In this document: one piece after another, positions 33,664 to 41,751 of the stretch
How the letters are laid out: each line of letters begins with the position of its first letter
How positions within the stretch are numbered: the first letter of the stretch is position 1
From: Rhodococcus rhodnii NBRC 100604
GTDB lineage: Bacteria; Actinomycetota; Actinomycetes; Mycobacteriales; Mycobacteriaceae
Direction: 5' to 3'
Assembly (NCBI RefSeq): GCF_001894925.1
Contig: NZ_BCXD01000032.1
Span: 1-42,180 of the forward strand
DNA: 42,180 nt
Program-made: the position numbers and the translations under genes
The notes under the pieces: generated by a model
What the model saw: the letters and a program-made list of their open reading frames with translations, nothing else
The model's database searches: none
Told to the model about the DNA's origin: nothing

Positions 33664-34287
33664 GTGTCCGGTCCGGTGAGTCAGCCTGCGGAGCCCGGTT
33701 CTCGGTCGCGGATTCTGCGTGCCGCCACCGCCGAATTCGCCCGCGTCGGCCTTGCGGGTGCCAGGGTGGACCGCATCGCGGATGACGCGGGGATCAACAA
33801 GCAACGGGTCTACGCGTACTTCGGCAGCAAGGCCGCCCTTTTCGACGCCGCTGTCGCGGAGGGCTTTCGGCAACTCCGTGCCGACGTGCCGATAGCGGAC
33901 GGCCCGGGCGATCTCGTGGACTATGCCCTGCGCCTGTACGACTTCCACGTCGGCAACCCGGCACTGTCCCGTCTGCTGCTGTGGGAGCAACTCGAACGCC
34001 CGCTTCTGGACTCGACGAAGCGTCCCGATCATCACGACGGCCGCGTCGCGGACTACGTGAAAGGTCTCGGCGACAACGACACCGACGACGTCGTGCGCCT
34101 GTCTCTGGTGCTGGTGTCGATGGCTGCATGGCCGGCGGCCAACCGTCAGGTGGTCATGGACGTGACCGCCACCGACTCACGCTCGGTGCAGGATCTGCTC
34201 GAAGGTTCGATGCGAGAGACCGTCGCGAACGCGGCCCGCGCGGTGATCGACGAGTGGCGCGGGCGATCCGGAGCGAGGCGCGAGTGA
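33664..34287 (+). CDS. TetR-family transcriptional regulator
   Basis: A 207-residue repressor. The N-terminal HTH reads RILRAATAEFARVGLAGARVDRIADDAGINKQRVYAYFGSKAALFDAAV in type: AGINKQRVYAYF is the recognition helix. The C-terminal half is the ligand-binding domain, with a TetR_C-like LDYALRLYDFH-type helix. The start is uncertain: GTG 33664 or GTG 33676. In an operon with the AKR gene before it; convergent with the lipase homologue. Confidence 0.85.
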   Translation: MSGPVSQPAEPGSRSRILRAATAEFARVGLAGARVDRIADDAGINKQRVYAYFGSKAALFDAAVAEGFRQLRADVPIADGPGDLVDYALRLYDFHVGNPALSRLLLWEQLERPLLDSTKRPDHHDGRVADYVKGLGDNDTDDVVRLSLVLVSMAAWPAANRQVVMDVTATDSRSVQDLLEGSMRETVANAARAVIDEWRGRSGARRE

Positions 34288-34297
34288 TGGCCACCGG

Positions 34298-35641
34298 TCA
34301 CTCGCGCAGCGTGGCGACCATCCAGTCGACGGTCTGCATCCCGAAGAGGTCGGTTCCCCAGCCGTACATGTCGGTGACGAACCGCGTCATGCTGCAGTCG
34401 GTCGGCGCGTACGTGACGTCGGTGCCGCCTGCGCGGTAGCGGTCGGCGAGGTCGCGGGCGTCCTGGGCAGGGACGAGCGACATCGGTGAGTCGTCGGCCC
34501 CGCACGAGGCGATGAGGACGTCGGCGCCGGGCGCGCGTGTGCCGAGCAGGTTGTCGTCGTAGACGTGCTGGAACTCGGGGATGTCGGCGGGCGCAAGCCC
34601 GCTGGTGAAGAACGACGACAGCGGGACGAACGGGGCGGTGAAGTAGGCGGGCGTCTGGCACTGCGTGCGGTACCAGTCGGCGACCTGCCTGCCGAGCGGG
34701 GTGAGCTTCTCGTCCACGCGCATCTCGGGATACTTCGGCTCGAGACCCAGCAACGTCGCGAAGGCGAAGCCCGAACCGACGGAGCCGTCGGAGACGCGCA
34801 TGAAGTTCCGCTGGTCGACGACCATCCCTTCCAGCACAGTGGATCTCACGTCGAGCTCGGGTGCGTACTCGGGCTGTGCCTCGGCGGCGAAGGCGGCGCC
34901 GACACCACCGCCCGCGATGCCGAAGATCGACACCGGCGTCTGCCGCGACAGGCCGGCGTCGTCGAGGGTGAGCGCGGCACGCATGCCGTCGAGATTCGCG
35001 TGCCCGGCGAAGCGTCCCGCGAACACCCCCTTGGGGGCGGGGTCGGCGTCGTTGCCGACGTCCGAGATCATCACCGCGAGACCGTCGCCGAACATCTGCG
35101 CGAGCGGCCCGAGCGCCGACCACGAGGCCCCGTCCATCGGGTTGGCGCCGGTCCACTGCGTACTCGGATGGCACGTGGGCCCGACGCTGTCGTTCGCCTC
35201 CTGATATCCGATCAGCGGCCGGGTGGCGTCGTCGCGGCCGTCGTCGGGGACGAGCAGGATTCCGGTGCTGATCTCGGGTGTGCGCGCGTCGAGACCCGTC
35301 GTGACGTACATGAGCCGCCACGCCCGCAGGTTGCCGGGCCGGAACCCGGAGAACTGGACCTCGACGGGCATCGACTTCAGCAGCGTGCCGGGCGCTTCGC
35401 CGCCGGTGAGCTCCGGTTCGTCGTAGAAGGCGGTGTCGGGGTGCAGGCCGTCGAGGATCTCCTGCGGCGTCGCGAATCGTCCGTCCTGGAAGGTGCTGAC
35501 GACGTACCCGTCGAACACGTCGGGCAACTGTGGCGTCGACGGCTCGGGGCGCGCCTGCGCCGTCCCCGCGGCGCCGAGCGTGCACAGGGCGACAGCGAGT
35601 GCTGCTGCCACGGAACGGGCGGCGCGGGTGCGGGCTGGCAT
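34298..35641 (-). CDS. Secreted lipase-family protein lacking the catalytic Ser
   Basis: A 447-residue secreted protein of the secretory lipase (PF03583-type) family, with a signal peptide ending TAQA (about residue 30). The framework is intact (GYQEAND, GLAVMISDVGND, AGHANLDGMRAAL, VLIASCGADDSPMSL), but the nucleophile elbow reads FGIAGGGVG: A243 (codon GCG) stands where family members have Ser in GxSxG. The usual C-terminal His region reads TDCSMTRFV, without His. It is therefore probably a non-catalytic relative, a binding protein or a decaying copy. Contrast the intact GGSQGG lipase at 19528. Confidence 0.8.
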   Translation of the reverse strand: MPARTRAARSVAAALAVALCTLGAAGTAQARPEPSTPQLPDVFDGYVVSTFQDGRFATPQEILDGLHPDTAFYDEPELTGGEAPGTLLKSMPVEVQFSGFRPGNLRAWRLMYVTTGLDARTPEISTGILLVPDDGRDDATRPLIGYQEANDSVGPTCHPSTQWTGANPMDGASWSALGPLAQMFGDGLAVMISDVGNDADPAPKGVFAGRFAGHANLDGMRAALTLDDAGLSRQTPVSIFGIAGGGVGAAFAAEAQPEYAPELDVRSTVLEGMVVDQRNFMRVSDGSVGSGFAFATLLGLEPKYPEMRVDEKLTPLGRQVADWYRTQCQTPAYFTAPFVPLSSFFTSGLAPADIPEFQHVYDDNLLGTRAPGADVLIASCGADDSPMSLVPAQDARDLADRYRAGGTDVTYAPTDCSMTRFVTDMYGWGTDLFGMQTVDWMVATLRE

Positions 35642-35729
35642 GCACAGGTTGTAGCAAAGTCGCACGCCCCAGGACAATCCCCGCAGCTCGCGACGACGTC
35701 CGATGCCCCAGGACAGGGCCCTGCCCATC

Positions 35730-35759
35730 TTGACCGGACAACCGACTCGCCGGTACGTT
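35730..35759 (+). promoter_or_regulatory. Promoter of the unrecognised secreted protein
   Basis: TTGACC (35730-35735), 18 bp, TACGTT (35754-35759). The ATG at 35794 has GAGGGGT upstream, so this gene has a short leader. Confidence 0.6.
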
Positions 35760-35793
35760 GCGCTGGCTCGAACGACGACGACGAGGGGTCTCG

Positions 35794-37062
35794 ATGAGGC
35801 GTGGCGGAATGTTTCAGGCGGCAGTCGTCGCGGCGGTCCTCGCGGGCAGCGTCGTCGTGACGCCGAGCGCCGCGACGCCACTCGACGCGGTGCTCGACGT
35901 CCCGCGCGACAACGTCACGTCGGAGCACGCGGGTGGTGTCGCCTCGGCGCTGCCGACCGATGTCGCGATCCTCGGTGGTCTGCTCGACCGCGCGCGGAGC
36001 GACGGTGTCGCGCCCGAGCGGTATTCGGCTCTGCTGCACCAGTACTGGCTCGCGGTCGCGGCGAACGAGGCGGGCCTCGACCTGAACGCGTGGGATCCGC
36101 AGGCCGGTCTCGCCGCGAACGAACGCAATCTCGCGGCGACGTTCTCGTACTATCAGCGCCTCGCACTGGGGCATCCCGACTTCCTGTGGACGGGGCAGGG
36201 CGGCATGGCCGGGCCGTCCTTCGCCGCGGGCATCATGGACGTCGACCTCGGACGGGTCGTTCTCGACGTCCACGCCGCGCGCGACGCGATCCACCACATC
36301 GTCGCGACCCTCGACGCCGCGACGGCGCCCGCGACGGCACACCTGCCCGGCGACGTGCGGGCCGTCCTGGCCGTCGGCGCCGACATCACGGCCGAGGACA
36401 TCGCGTGGTTCCAGATCCAGGTGATCGCGATGAGCAAGCACATCTTCACCGATCTGATCCCGCAGCACGAGGCGTACCTCGCGGGCGGACTCGCCGCGAT
36501 CGCGGAGATGCACGAGGCCCGGCTGATCGACGACCGCGCCCTCGCCGCATGGCAGCTCGTGGACAGCGGCGAGCCCGACGCCGTCGTCCTCGGCAACCAG
36601 GAACTGCTCCACCGCGAGCAGTACACGTCGATCGGCGATCAGTGGGACGCCGCGGCGAACTACCGTGGCGGCGAGGAGGATCGGGGACCGATCGGGCGCG
36701 CGCTCACCTATCTGAGCACGGTCGCAGCGGATCCCGCTGTCCCCGGTGCGATTCCGCCGCGCGAAGCGAGCCCGCTCACCCTCACCGCCGCCGACGTCAC
36801 GGGTGAGGAGCTGCCGGGCCCCACGTGGCGGCTGCAGACGCCGCTGTCGGCGTTCAACTGGGCCGACCGTGACGACCGCTGGCGGTACATCACCGAGCGG
36901 ATGGTCCCCGCGTATCGGTGGACCAAGGAGAACTCACCCGAACAGTGGCGCGCCGCGATGAGCGTCCCGATCGATCAGCAGATCCTGAGCCAGCGAGCGA
37001 TGCTCCGTCTCCCCGCGGTGCTCCAGTCCGTTGCCCGGACGACGAAGCTCACCTACGAGTAG
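35794..37062 (+). CDS. Unrecognised secreted protein, 422 residues
   Basis: A signal peptide (MFQAAVVAAVLAGSVVV, cleaved about residue 27 after SAAT) leads a 390-residue, largely helical mature protein without membrane segments. Conserved-looking parts are LHQYWLAVAANEAGLDL, RNLAATFSYYQRLALGHPDFLW, WFQIQVIAMSKHIFTDLIPQHEAYL and NQELLHREQYTSIGDQW. Several His, Glu and Asp residues in the helical stretch around 220-290 could bind a metal. No family recognised; the composition is that of a genuine gene with a good promoter and ribosome site. Confidence 0.75.
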   Translation: MRRGGMFQAAVVAAVLAGSVVVTPSAATPLDAVLDVPRDNVTSEHAGGVASALPTDVAILGGLLDRARSDGVAPERYSALLHQYWLAVAANEAGLDLNAWDPQAGLAANERNLAATFSYYQRLALGHPDFLWTGQGGMAGPSFAAGIMDVDLGRVVLDVHAARDAIHHIVATLDAATAPATAHLPGDVRAVLAVGADITAEDIAWFQIQVIAMSKHIFTDLIPQHEAYLAGGLAAIAEMHEARLIDDRALAAWQLVDSGEPDAVVLGNQELLHREQYTSIGDQWDAAANYRGGEEDRGPIGRALTYLSTVAADPAVPGAIPPREASPLTLTAADVTGEELPGPTWRLQTPLSAFNWADRDDRWRYITERMVPAYRWTKENSPEQWRAAMSVPIDQQILSQRAMLRLPAVLQSVARTTKLTYE

Positions 37063-37173
37063 AGTCCGAATCCCGAACCCGACTCTCGCATACCGGAATA
37101 CGAGTCCATCGCAGACTGCCGCACAGGTAGCCGGAGTGTTACTGTGTGCGCGATCGGGGATTCGGGGGGTGTC

Positions 37174-37701
37174 ATGACGACGTTGTTCGTCGCGTGCGCC
37201 GCGGTGGGCGCCATCGGGCTCGTCGCGGCGTTGCTCTTCGGCGACATCGGCGAGGCCGATGCCGAATTCGGCGGAATCCCGTTCGTGACGCCGACGGTCG
37301 TCGCGACGGCGGTGTTCGGTTTCGGCGGCAGCGGCCTGCTGTGTCTACTCGTGGGCCTTCCGTCGGCGGTCGCATTGGGCATCGCCGCCGTGGTCGCCGT
37401 CCTCGAGGTGGTGGCGTCGCGCTTCCTGCTGTATCCGTACCTGCTTCGTCAGCAGGACAATTCGCATGTCGCACGCACCTCCTACATCGGGTCGCTCGGT
37501 ACCGTGACACTCGCGATCGAACCGGGCGGCTGGGGTGAGGTGTCCTTCGTCGATCGCGGCGGCAGCCGCGTGCGTGCCCGTGCCGTCACGCACGAGCCCG
37601 AGACCCTGGGCGTGTCCACCACCGTCTACATCGCCGATGTGGACGAGACCAGTCTTCACGTCGTGGCCGTACCGGGTGATGCGCTCACCGGTCACGCGTA
37701 A
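37174..37701 (+). CDS. NfeD-like membrane protein, flotillin partner
   Basis: A 175-residue protein with three membrane helices (about 2-23, 36-57 and 61-83) followed by a cytosolic OB-fold domain (YIGSLGTVTLAIEPGGWGEVSFVDRGG and following strands). This is the NfeD/YuaF arrangement that pairs with flotillins in membrane microdomains. GGGGGGT precedes the ATG; an upstream GTG (37144) is rejected because a TACTGT -10 at 37140-37145 would place the transcript start after it. The flotillin gene follows by 15 bp. Confidence 0.85.
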   Translation: MTTLFVACAAVGAIGLVAALLFGDIGEADAEFGGIPFVTPTVVATAVFGFGGSGLLCLLVGLPSAVALGIAAVVAVLEVVASRFLLYPYLLRQQDNSHVARTSYIGSLGTVTLAIEPGGWGEVSFVDRGGSRVRARAVTHEPETLGVSTTVYIADVDETSLHVVAVPGDALTGHA

Positions 37702-37716
37702 TCGAAGGGAAACAAC

Positions 37717-39255
37717 GTGTTCGTCGTCGTGGGGATCGCCGTGGTGATCGCGATCGTGCTGTTCGTCGTGGTACCGCTGATCTACGTCCGCAACTACATC
37801 AAGGTGCCGCCGAACGAGGTCGCGGTGTTCACGGGGCGCGGTAAGCCCAAGGTCGTCCGCGGCGGCGCCCGGTTCAAGATCCCCGGCATCGAGCGCGTCG
37901 ACATCATGTCGCTCGAACCGTTCAACGTGAGCATCAATCTCAAGAACGCGCTCTCCAACGACGGCGTGCCCGTGAACGTCGAGGCCGTCGGGCTCGTGCG
38001 GATCGGATCCGCGGACGAGGCGGTGCAGACCGCGGTGCAGCGCTTCCTCACGTCGGATCTCGAAGAGCTGCAACGGCAGATCAACGAGATCCTCGCCGGC
38101 TCGTTGCGCGGCATCACCGCGACGATGACGGTCGAGGACCTCAACTCGAACCGGGACTCGCTGGCGCGCAGCGTCGTCGAGGAAGCGGGCGGCGATCTCG
38201 CGCGGATCGGCATGGAGGTCGACGTCCTCAAGATCGCGGGCATCTCCGACTTCAACGGCTATCTCGAATCGCTCGGCCAGCGTCGTATCGCCGAGGTCAA
38301 GCGCGACGCCGCGGTCGGTACCGCGGAGGCCGAGCGCGACGCGCAGATCCAGTCGGCGAAGGCACGGCAGGCGGGGTCGGTCGCGCAGGCCGAGGCCGAT
38401 ACGGCGATCGCGACGGCGAACCAGAAGCGCGACGTCGAACTCGCGCGGCTGCGTGCGCAGACCGAAGCCGAGAACGCGGAGGCGGATCAGGCCGGGCCGC
38501 TCGCGCAGGCGACGGCGACCAAGGCCGTCGGCATCGCGCGCGAGGAGGCCGAGGCGACGCGCGTCGAGGCACGCACCGAGGTCGAACGGCGTCGAGCGCA
38601 GCAGTCCGAGGCCGCGTTGCAGGCGGACGTGATCGCGCCAGCGGAGGCCGAGCGTCAGGCCGCGATCGCGCGCGCCGAAGGCGAGCGCCGCGCCGCGATC
38701 CTGCGTGCCGAGGCGCAGGCGGAGACCGCCCGGCAGACCGGTGCCGCACAGGCGGATTCGCGCAAGCTCGTCGCCGACGCCGTGCGCGCCGAGCAGCAGG
38801 CGGACGCCGACGGCCTGCGGGCCAAGCTCGAAGCGGAGGCCGAAGGCCGCAAGGTCGCCGCCGAGGCGTTGCGTGCCGAGCAGCAGGCGGAGGCGGACGG
38901 CCTGCTCGCGAAGCTCGAGGCCGAGGCCGCCGGTAAGCGGCAGGTCGCGGACGCGCTGAACTCCTACAGCGAGGACGCCGCGCGCCTGTTGGTCCTGCCG
39001 GACGTCCTCGAGGCGCTCGTGTCGGCGACGAGCGCCGCCGCGGCCCCGGTCGGCGAGATCGACCGGATCTCGATCATCGGGGGTGCCGACGGCGCGCGCG
39101 ATTCCGTCGGAACGTTGCTCGGCATCAGCCCGCAGGTGGTCGCCGGTGTCATCGAGACGCTCACGGCCAGCGGGATCGACGTCGCGGGGATCGTCGGCCG
39201 CCGGACGGCCGCGCCGGAGCGTCCCGACGCGGAGGTCCTGGCGGCGCAGGCGTGA
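37717..39255 (+). CDS. Flotillin / SPFH-domain membrane scaffold protein
   Basis: A 512-residue flotillin (YuaG/FloT-like). One N-terminal membrane helix (1-23), the SPFH/band-7 domain (about 25-190: VPPNEVAVFTGRGKPKVVRGGARFKIP, VPVNVEAVGLVRIG, EILAGSLRGI), then a long Ala/Glu-rich coiled coil (about 190-430), and a C-terminal ISPQVVAGVIETL region. Two 29-residue direct repeats lie in the coiled coil. Flotillins organise functional membrane microdomains. Paired with the NfeD-like gene. Confidence 0.9.
   Translation: MFVVVGIAVVIAIVLFVVVPLIYVRNYIKVPPNEVAVFTGRGKPKVVRGGARFKIPGIERVDIMSLEPFNVSINLKNALSNDGVPVNVEAVGLVRIGSADEAVQTAVQRFLTSDLEELQRQINEILAGSLRGITATMTVEDLNSNRDSLARSVVEEAGGDLARIGMEVDVLKIAGISDFNGYLESLGQRRIAEVKRDAAVGTAEAERDAQIQSAKARQAGSVAQAEADTAIATANQKRDVELARLRAQTEAENAEADQAGPLAQATATKAVGIAREEAEATRVEARTEVERRRAQQSEAALQADVIAPAEAERQAAIARAEGERRAAILRAEAQAETARQTGAAQADSRKLVADAVRAEQQADADGLRAKLEAEAEGRKVAAEALRAEQQAEADGLLAKLEAEAAGKRQVADALNSYSEDAARLLVLPDVLEALVSATSAAAAPVGEIDRISIIGGADGARDSVGTLLGISPQVVAGVIETLTASGIDVAGIVGRRTAAPERPDAEVLAAQA
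38782..38955 (+). repeat. 87-bp tandem repeat in the flotillin coiled coil
   Basis: Two 29-codon units, 38782-38868 and 38869-38955, both reading xRAEQQAxADGLxAKLEAEA and ending with a VA(A/D)-type turn. A coding duplication that lengthens the coiled coil. Confidence 0.85.
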
Positions 39256-39378
39256 CCCGCGACACCCTGCGAGAGTTGTCCGGTTTGTGAAAGTCGCTGC
39301 GCAGTAGCGTCGTTCACTCGATTCGGACGGGCGTATGGTCCTCTCGTCGGCGGCGTCGCCGGCGGAACGAAGGGGACC

Positions 39379-39591
39379 ATGACCGCACACCTCGGCGGGG
39401 CGCACGAGCGCGGGGAGAGCCCGCACCTGTCGCGCAAGCTCGCCAACCGCCACATCCAGCTCATCGCGATCGGCGGCGCGATCGGCACCGGGCTGTTCAT
39501 GGGATCCGGCAAGACGATCTCACTCGCGGGCCCGTCCGTGATCTTCGTGTACATGATCATCGGGTTCATGCTCCCGAAGGGGCATAGATAG
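39379..39591 (+). pseudogene. Amino-acid permease truncated by element insertion
   Basis: The first 66 or so codons are a normal APC-family amino-acid permease start (HLSRKLANRHIQLIAIGGAIGTGLFMGSGKTISLAGPS, IFVYMIIGFML in type), with GAAGGGG before the ATG. Instead of the expected continuation into helix 2 (LFFVMRAMGEL in relatives), the frame reads PKGHR and stops. A functional permease has about 450-500 residues. The serine recombinase starts 10 bp after the stop, so the gene is interrupted by the element. The remaining 3' part should lie beyond the right end of the window. Confidence 0.88.
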
Positions 39592-39601
39592 ACTACCGCG
39601 C
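39565..39601 (+). promoter_or_regulatory. Attachment-site junction and integrase promoter
   Basis: Host permease sequence seems to end at about 39573, after the codons for GFML. TAGACT (39589-39594) lies 7 nt before the integrase GTG, and TTCATG (39565-39570), 18 bp further up, is a possible -35 in host sequence. The exact core cannot be set without the other end. Confidence 0.55.
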
Positions 39602-41032
39602 GTGGCCGCCGAGATACTGCCTTTTCCGCAGGAGACCCGAGCAATCATCTACTGCCGCGTGTCCTCGGACGCCGAGGGGCGCTCGCGATCCGTCGGCGAG
39701 CAGGAAGCCGAGTGTCGCGCGGTATGTGAGCGCAACGGCTGGCCCGTCGCCGAGGTCCTCGCAGACAACGACGTCGGGGTTTCTCGCTACTCGCGGGTGA
39801 AGGACCGGCCCGCATACGACCGGCTCAAGCAGATCCTGCGTCCCGGCGACGTCCTCGTCCTCTGGGAGGCGAGTCGAGCGAGCCGCCGACTCGACGGATA
39901 TGTCGAGCTCCGTGACCTCTGTGCGAGCCGAGGTGTCCTCTGGAACATCGGTGGACAGACGTACGACCCGGCGAAGTCGAACGACCGAGTCATGACCGGC
40001 ATCCGCGCGATCCTCTCCGAGGACGAAGCCGAGCAGACTCGGCAGCGTGTCCAGCGCGCCCACCGTCACAACGCCGAGGCCGGCCGCGCGCACGGCACCG
40101 CGTTCGGCTACCGGGTCGCACGTGACCCCGATACCGGCCGCGCCGGCATCCTCGACCCGGCGACGGGGAACCTCGTCACGCGCCAGCTCCACCCCGAGCA
40201 AGCTCCGATAGTCCGTGAGATGGCTACGCGGGTCCTTGCGGGCGAGTCGGTGTGGGCGATCGCGAAGGACCTCAACGAGCGTGGTGTGCCGACCGCCCGC
40301 GGCGCCGCGAAGTGGCACTCGAACGTCATCTCGATGATGCTTAAAAAGCCCACCTACGCGGGCCTGCGAGCCCACCACGGCGCGCTGAGCCCTGCAGAGG
40401 CGCAGTGGGAGCCCATCATCACCGTCGAGCAGCATCGCGCGCTCGTCGCGATCCTCAGCGACCCGACCCGTCGCACGCAGCGCGGTACGCAGCCGCGGCA
40501 TCTGCTGTCGGGGATCGCCACGTGCGGAGTGTGCGGCGGCAGGATGACGCGGTTTCTGTCGATGGGTCGGAACTCCTACCGGTGCCACGACAACGGCTGC
40601 GTCTCGCGGATCGCCGAGCCCGTGGAGAGGATGGTCGAGGAGGTCCTGTTGCGCCGCCTCGAGCTGATCGACGGCATTGCCGAACTCGAGCCGCCCGACG
40701 TGTCGACCGCGCTGTCAGAAGTGCAGGAGCTGCGGGACAGGCTCGCAGGGTTCGCCGATGATGCCGCCGAGGGAAAGGTCAGTCGCGAGTCGTTCTATCG
40801 GATCGAGGCGCGGCTGCGAGAGCAGATCGGCGCGGCCGAACGGCGTGCTCGCCGGACGCTACCGAAGATCGTGGAGGAGCTCGTCGGGCCGAACGCTCGC
40901 GCGAACTGGAAGGTGATGGGGATCGACGGTCGACGCGCTGTCGCGCGCGCTCTCCTGACGGTCGAGATCCGGAAGGCCCCGCGGTCGGGCCGGCGGTTCC
41001 TCCCGGAGTACGTCCACGTCGACTTTAGGTGA
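39602..41032 (+). CDS. Large serine recombinase (integrase)
   Basis: A 476-residue serine integrase. The resolvase catalytic domain (about 12-150) has IIYCRVSSD with nucleophile S21, VGEQEAECR, and WEASRASRRLD. The recombinase domain (about 165-275) has FGYRVARDPDTG and LNERGVPTARGAAKWHSNVISMMLKKPTYAGL. A zinc ribbon (CGVCGG with YRCHDNGC, about 305-335) and a coiled coil (about 360-410) follow. Size and domain order fit phage and ICE integrases that insert at a specific attB. The GTG start follows a leaderless -10. Insertion in a permease gene is in accord with its site upstream. Confidence 0.95.
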   Translation: MAAEILPFPQETRAIIYCRVSSDAEGRSRSVGEQEAECRAVCERNGWPVAEVLADNDVGVSRYSRVKDRPAYDRLKQILRPGDVLVLWEASRASRRLDGYVELRDLCASRGVLWNIGGQTYDPAKSNDRVMTGIRAILSEDEAEQTRQRVQRAHRHNAEAGRAHGTAFGYRVARDPDTGRAGILDPATGNLVTRQLHPEQAPIVREMATRVLAGESVWAIAKDLNERGVPTARGAAKWHSNVISMMLKKPTYAGLRAHHGALSPAEAQWEPIITVEQHRALVAILSDPTRRTQRGTQPRHLLSGIATCGVCGGRMTRFLSMGRNSYRCHDNGCVSRIAEPVERMVEEVLLRRLELIDGIAELEPPDVSTALSEVQELRDRLAGFADDAAEGKVSRESFYRIEARLREQIGAAERRARRTLPKIVEELVGPNARANWKVMGIDGRRAVARALLTVEIRKAPRSGRRFLPEYVHVDFR

Positions 41033-41131
41033 GAGCGACACCACATTACTCAGGCTTTACTTTCAGGTGGGAGTATTGTGAGGCGACTCGTCAAATTGGT
41101 TGATGCTTGAACCGGTGTGGGAGGTGCATCG

Positions 41132-41338
41132 ATGTTGTCTCTGCTCGATCCGCGGCCGTCGCCGGACTGTGAGCGATGCGAGGAACCGGTGAGGCGATGT
41201 GCGGTGAAGGTCTCGCGTGACCGCGACAGCATGCGCATAGGGGAGTTCCTCGGCTCGCTGTGTCCCAACGTCACGGCCACTCGGTTGGTCCTCAACGCCT
41301 TCCGGTCCGGCATCCGGTTCGATCAGTCGACCGACTGA
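41132..41338 (+). CDS. Small Cys-containing protein of the element
   Basis: A 68-residue protein with DCERCEEPVRRC near the N-terminus (CxxC and a third Cys), then a conserved-looking SRDRDSMRIGEFLG and a short C-terminal helix. The Cys cluster could bind zinc. GGGAGG lies 7 nt before the ATG. No family recognised. It lies after the integrase in a region slightly richer in A+T (41033-41131), which holds the promoter; TATTGT at 41086-41091 is a possible -10. Confidence 0.5.
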   Translation: MLSLLDPRPSPDCERCEEPVRRCAVKVSRDRDSMRIGEFLGSLCPNVTATRLVLNAFRSGIRFDQSTD

Positions 41339-41353
41339 CTGTCCGTTGCCGAT

Positions 41354-41665
41354 TCACTCGTCGTCGGCACTGTCGTCGCCGAGTCGGGGCGCGTCGAGCT
41401 CTGCGGCCGCAAGCGCGTTCCACGCTGCCTGAAGGATCGCGTTCGGTTCGATCTCGAGCGCGCGAGCAAGCGCAATCAGCTGTGGCGCCTTCGCATCTCG
41501 CTGCGCCGCCTCTAGCCGGAAGACGGTGAGCTTCGAGATGCCGGCCCTCGCCGCGACCTCGTCTTGGGTCAGATCGAGGCGTGCTCGTTCGGCTCTCAGG
41601 ACCCGGGCGATTGCATCGCGGATGATCTCGACCTCAACGCCAGGGGAAGACTGGTGTTTATCCAT
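41354..41665 (-). CDS. XRE-family repressor
   Basis: A 103-residue Cro/CI-type helix-turn-helix protein: ARVLRAERARLDLTQDEVAARAGISKLTVFRLEAAQRDAKAPQLIALARALEI, with TQDEVAARAGISKLTVFRLE as the HTH. The short, acidic C-terminus has no dimerisation domain of CI type. The ATG at 41665 is chosen because TACAGT lies 7 nt upstream (leaderless). Divergent from the HTH protein at 41752 across 86 bp, which suggests a lysogeny-type switch. Confidence 0.83.
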   Translation of the reverse strand: MDKHQSSPGVEVEIIRDAIARVLRAERARLDLTQDEVAARAGISKLTVFRLEAAQRDAKAPQLIALARALEIEPNAILQAAWNALAAAELDAPRLGDDSADDE

Positions 41666-41751
41666 GCGGTGAACTGTAGACGCCAAATGGTCAATCCACC
41701 AGAAAACGGCATCCCTTGTGAATTATCCGTTCGGATACTAGCGTCAACCGC
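41666..41751. promoter_or_regulatory. Divergent switch region with palindromic operator
   Basis: Minus-strand -10 TACAGT is at 41678-41673. Plus-strand promoter is TTGTGA (41716-41721), 17 bp, TAGCGT (41739-41744), then 7 nt to the ATG at 41752. A perfect inverted repeat TATCCG-TT-CGGATA (41724-41737) lies between the plus-strand -35 and -10. ATGGTCAATCC is repeated at 41687-41697 and at the start codon (41752-41762). Confidence 0.65.

Noticed and set aside
39602-41032. Interpretation of the recombinase as an IS607/TnpX-type transposase
   Set aside because: Size, zinc ribbon and coiled coil, plus a neighbouring repressor switch and a truncated host gene, fit a phage or ICE integrase better.
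41050-41313. 87-codon minus-strand frame opposite the small Cys protein
   Set aside because: Low-complexity Ser/Arg/Thr translation and no ribosome site; the plus-strand frame has GGGAGG and a sensible start.
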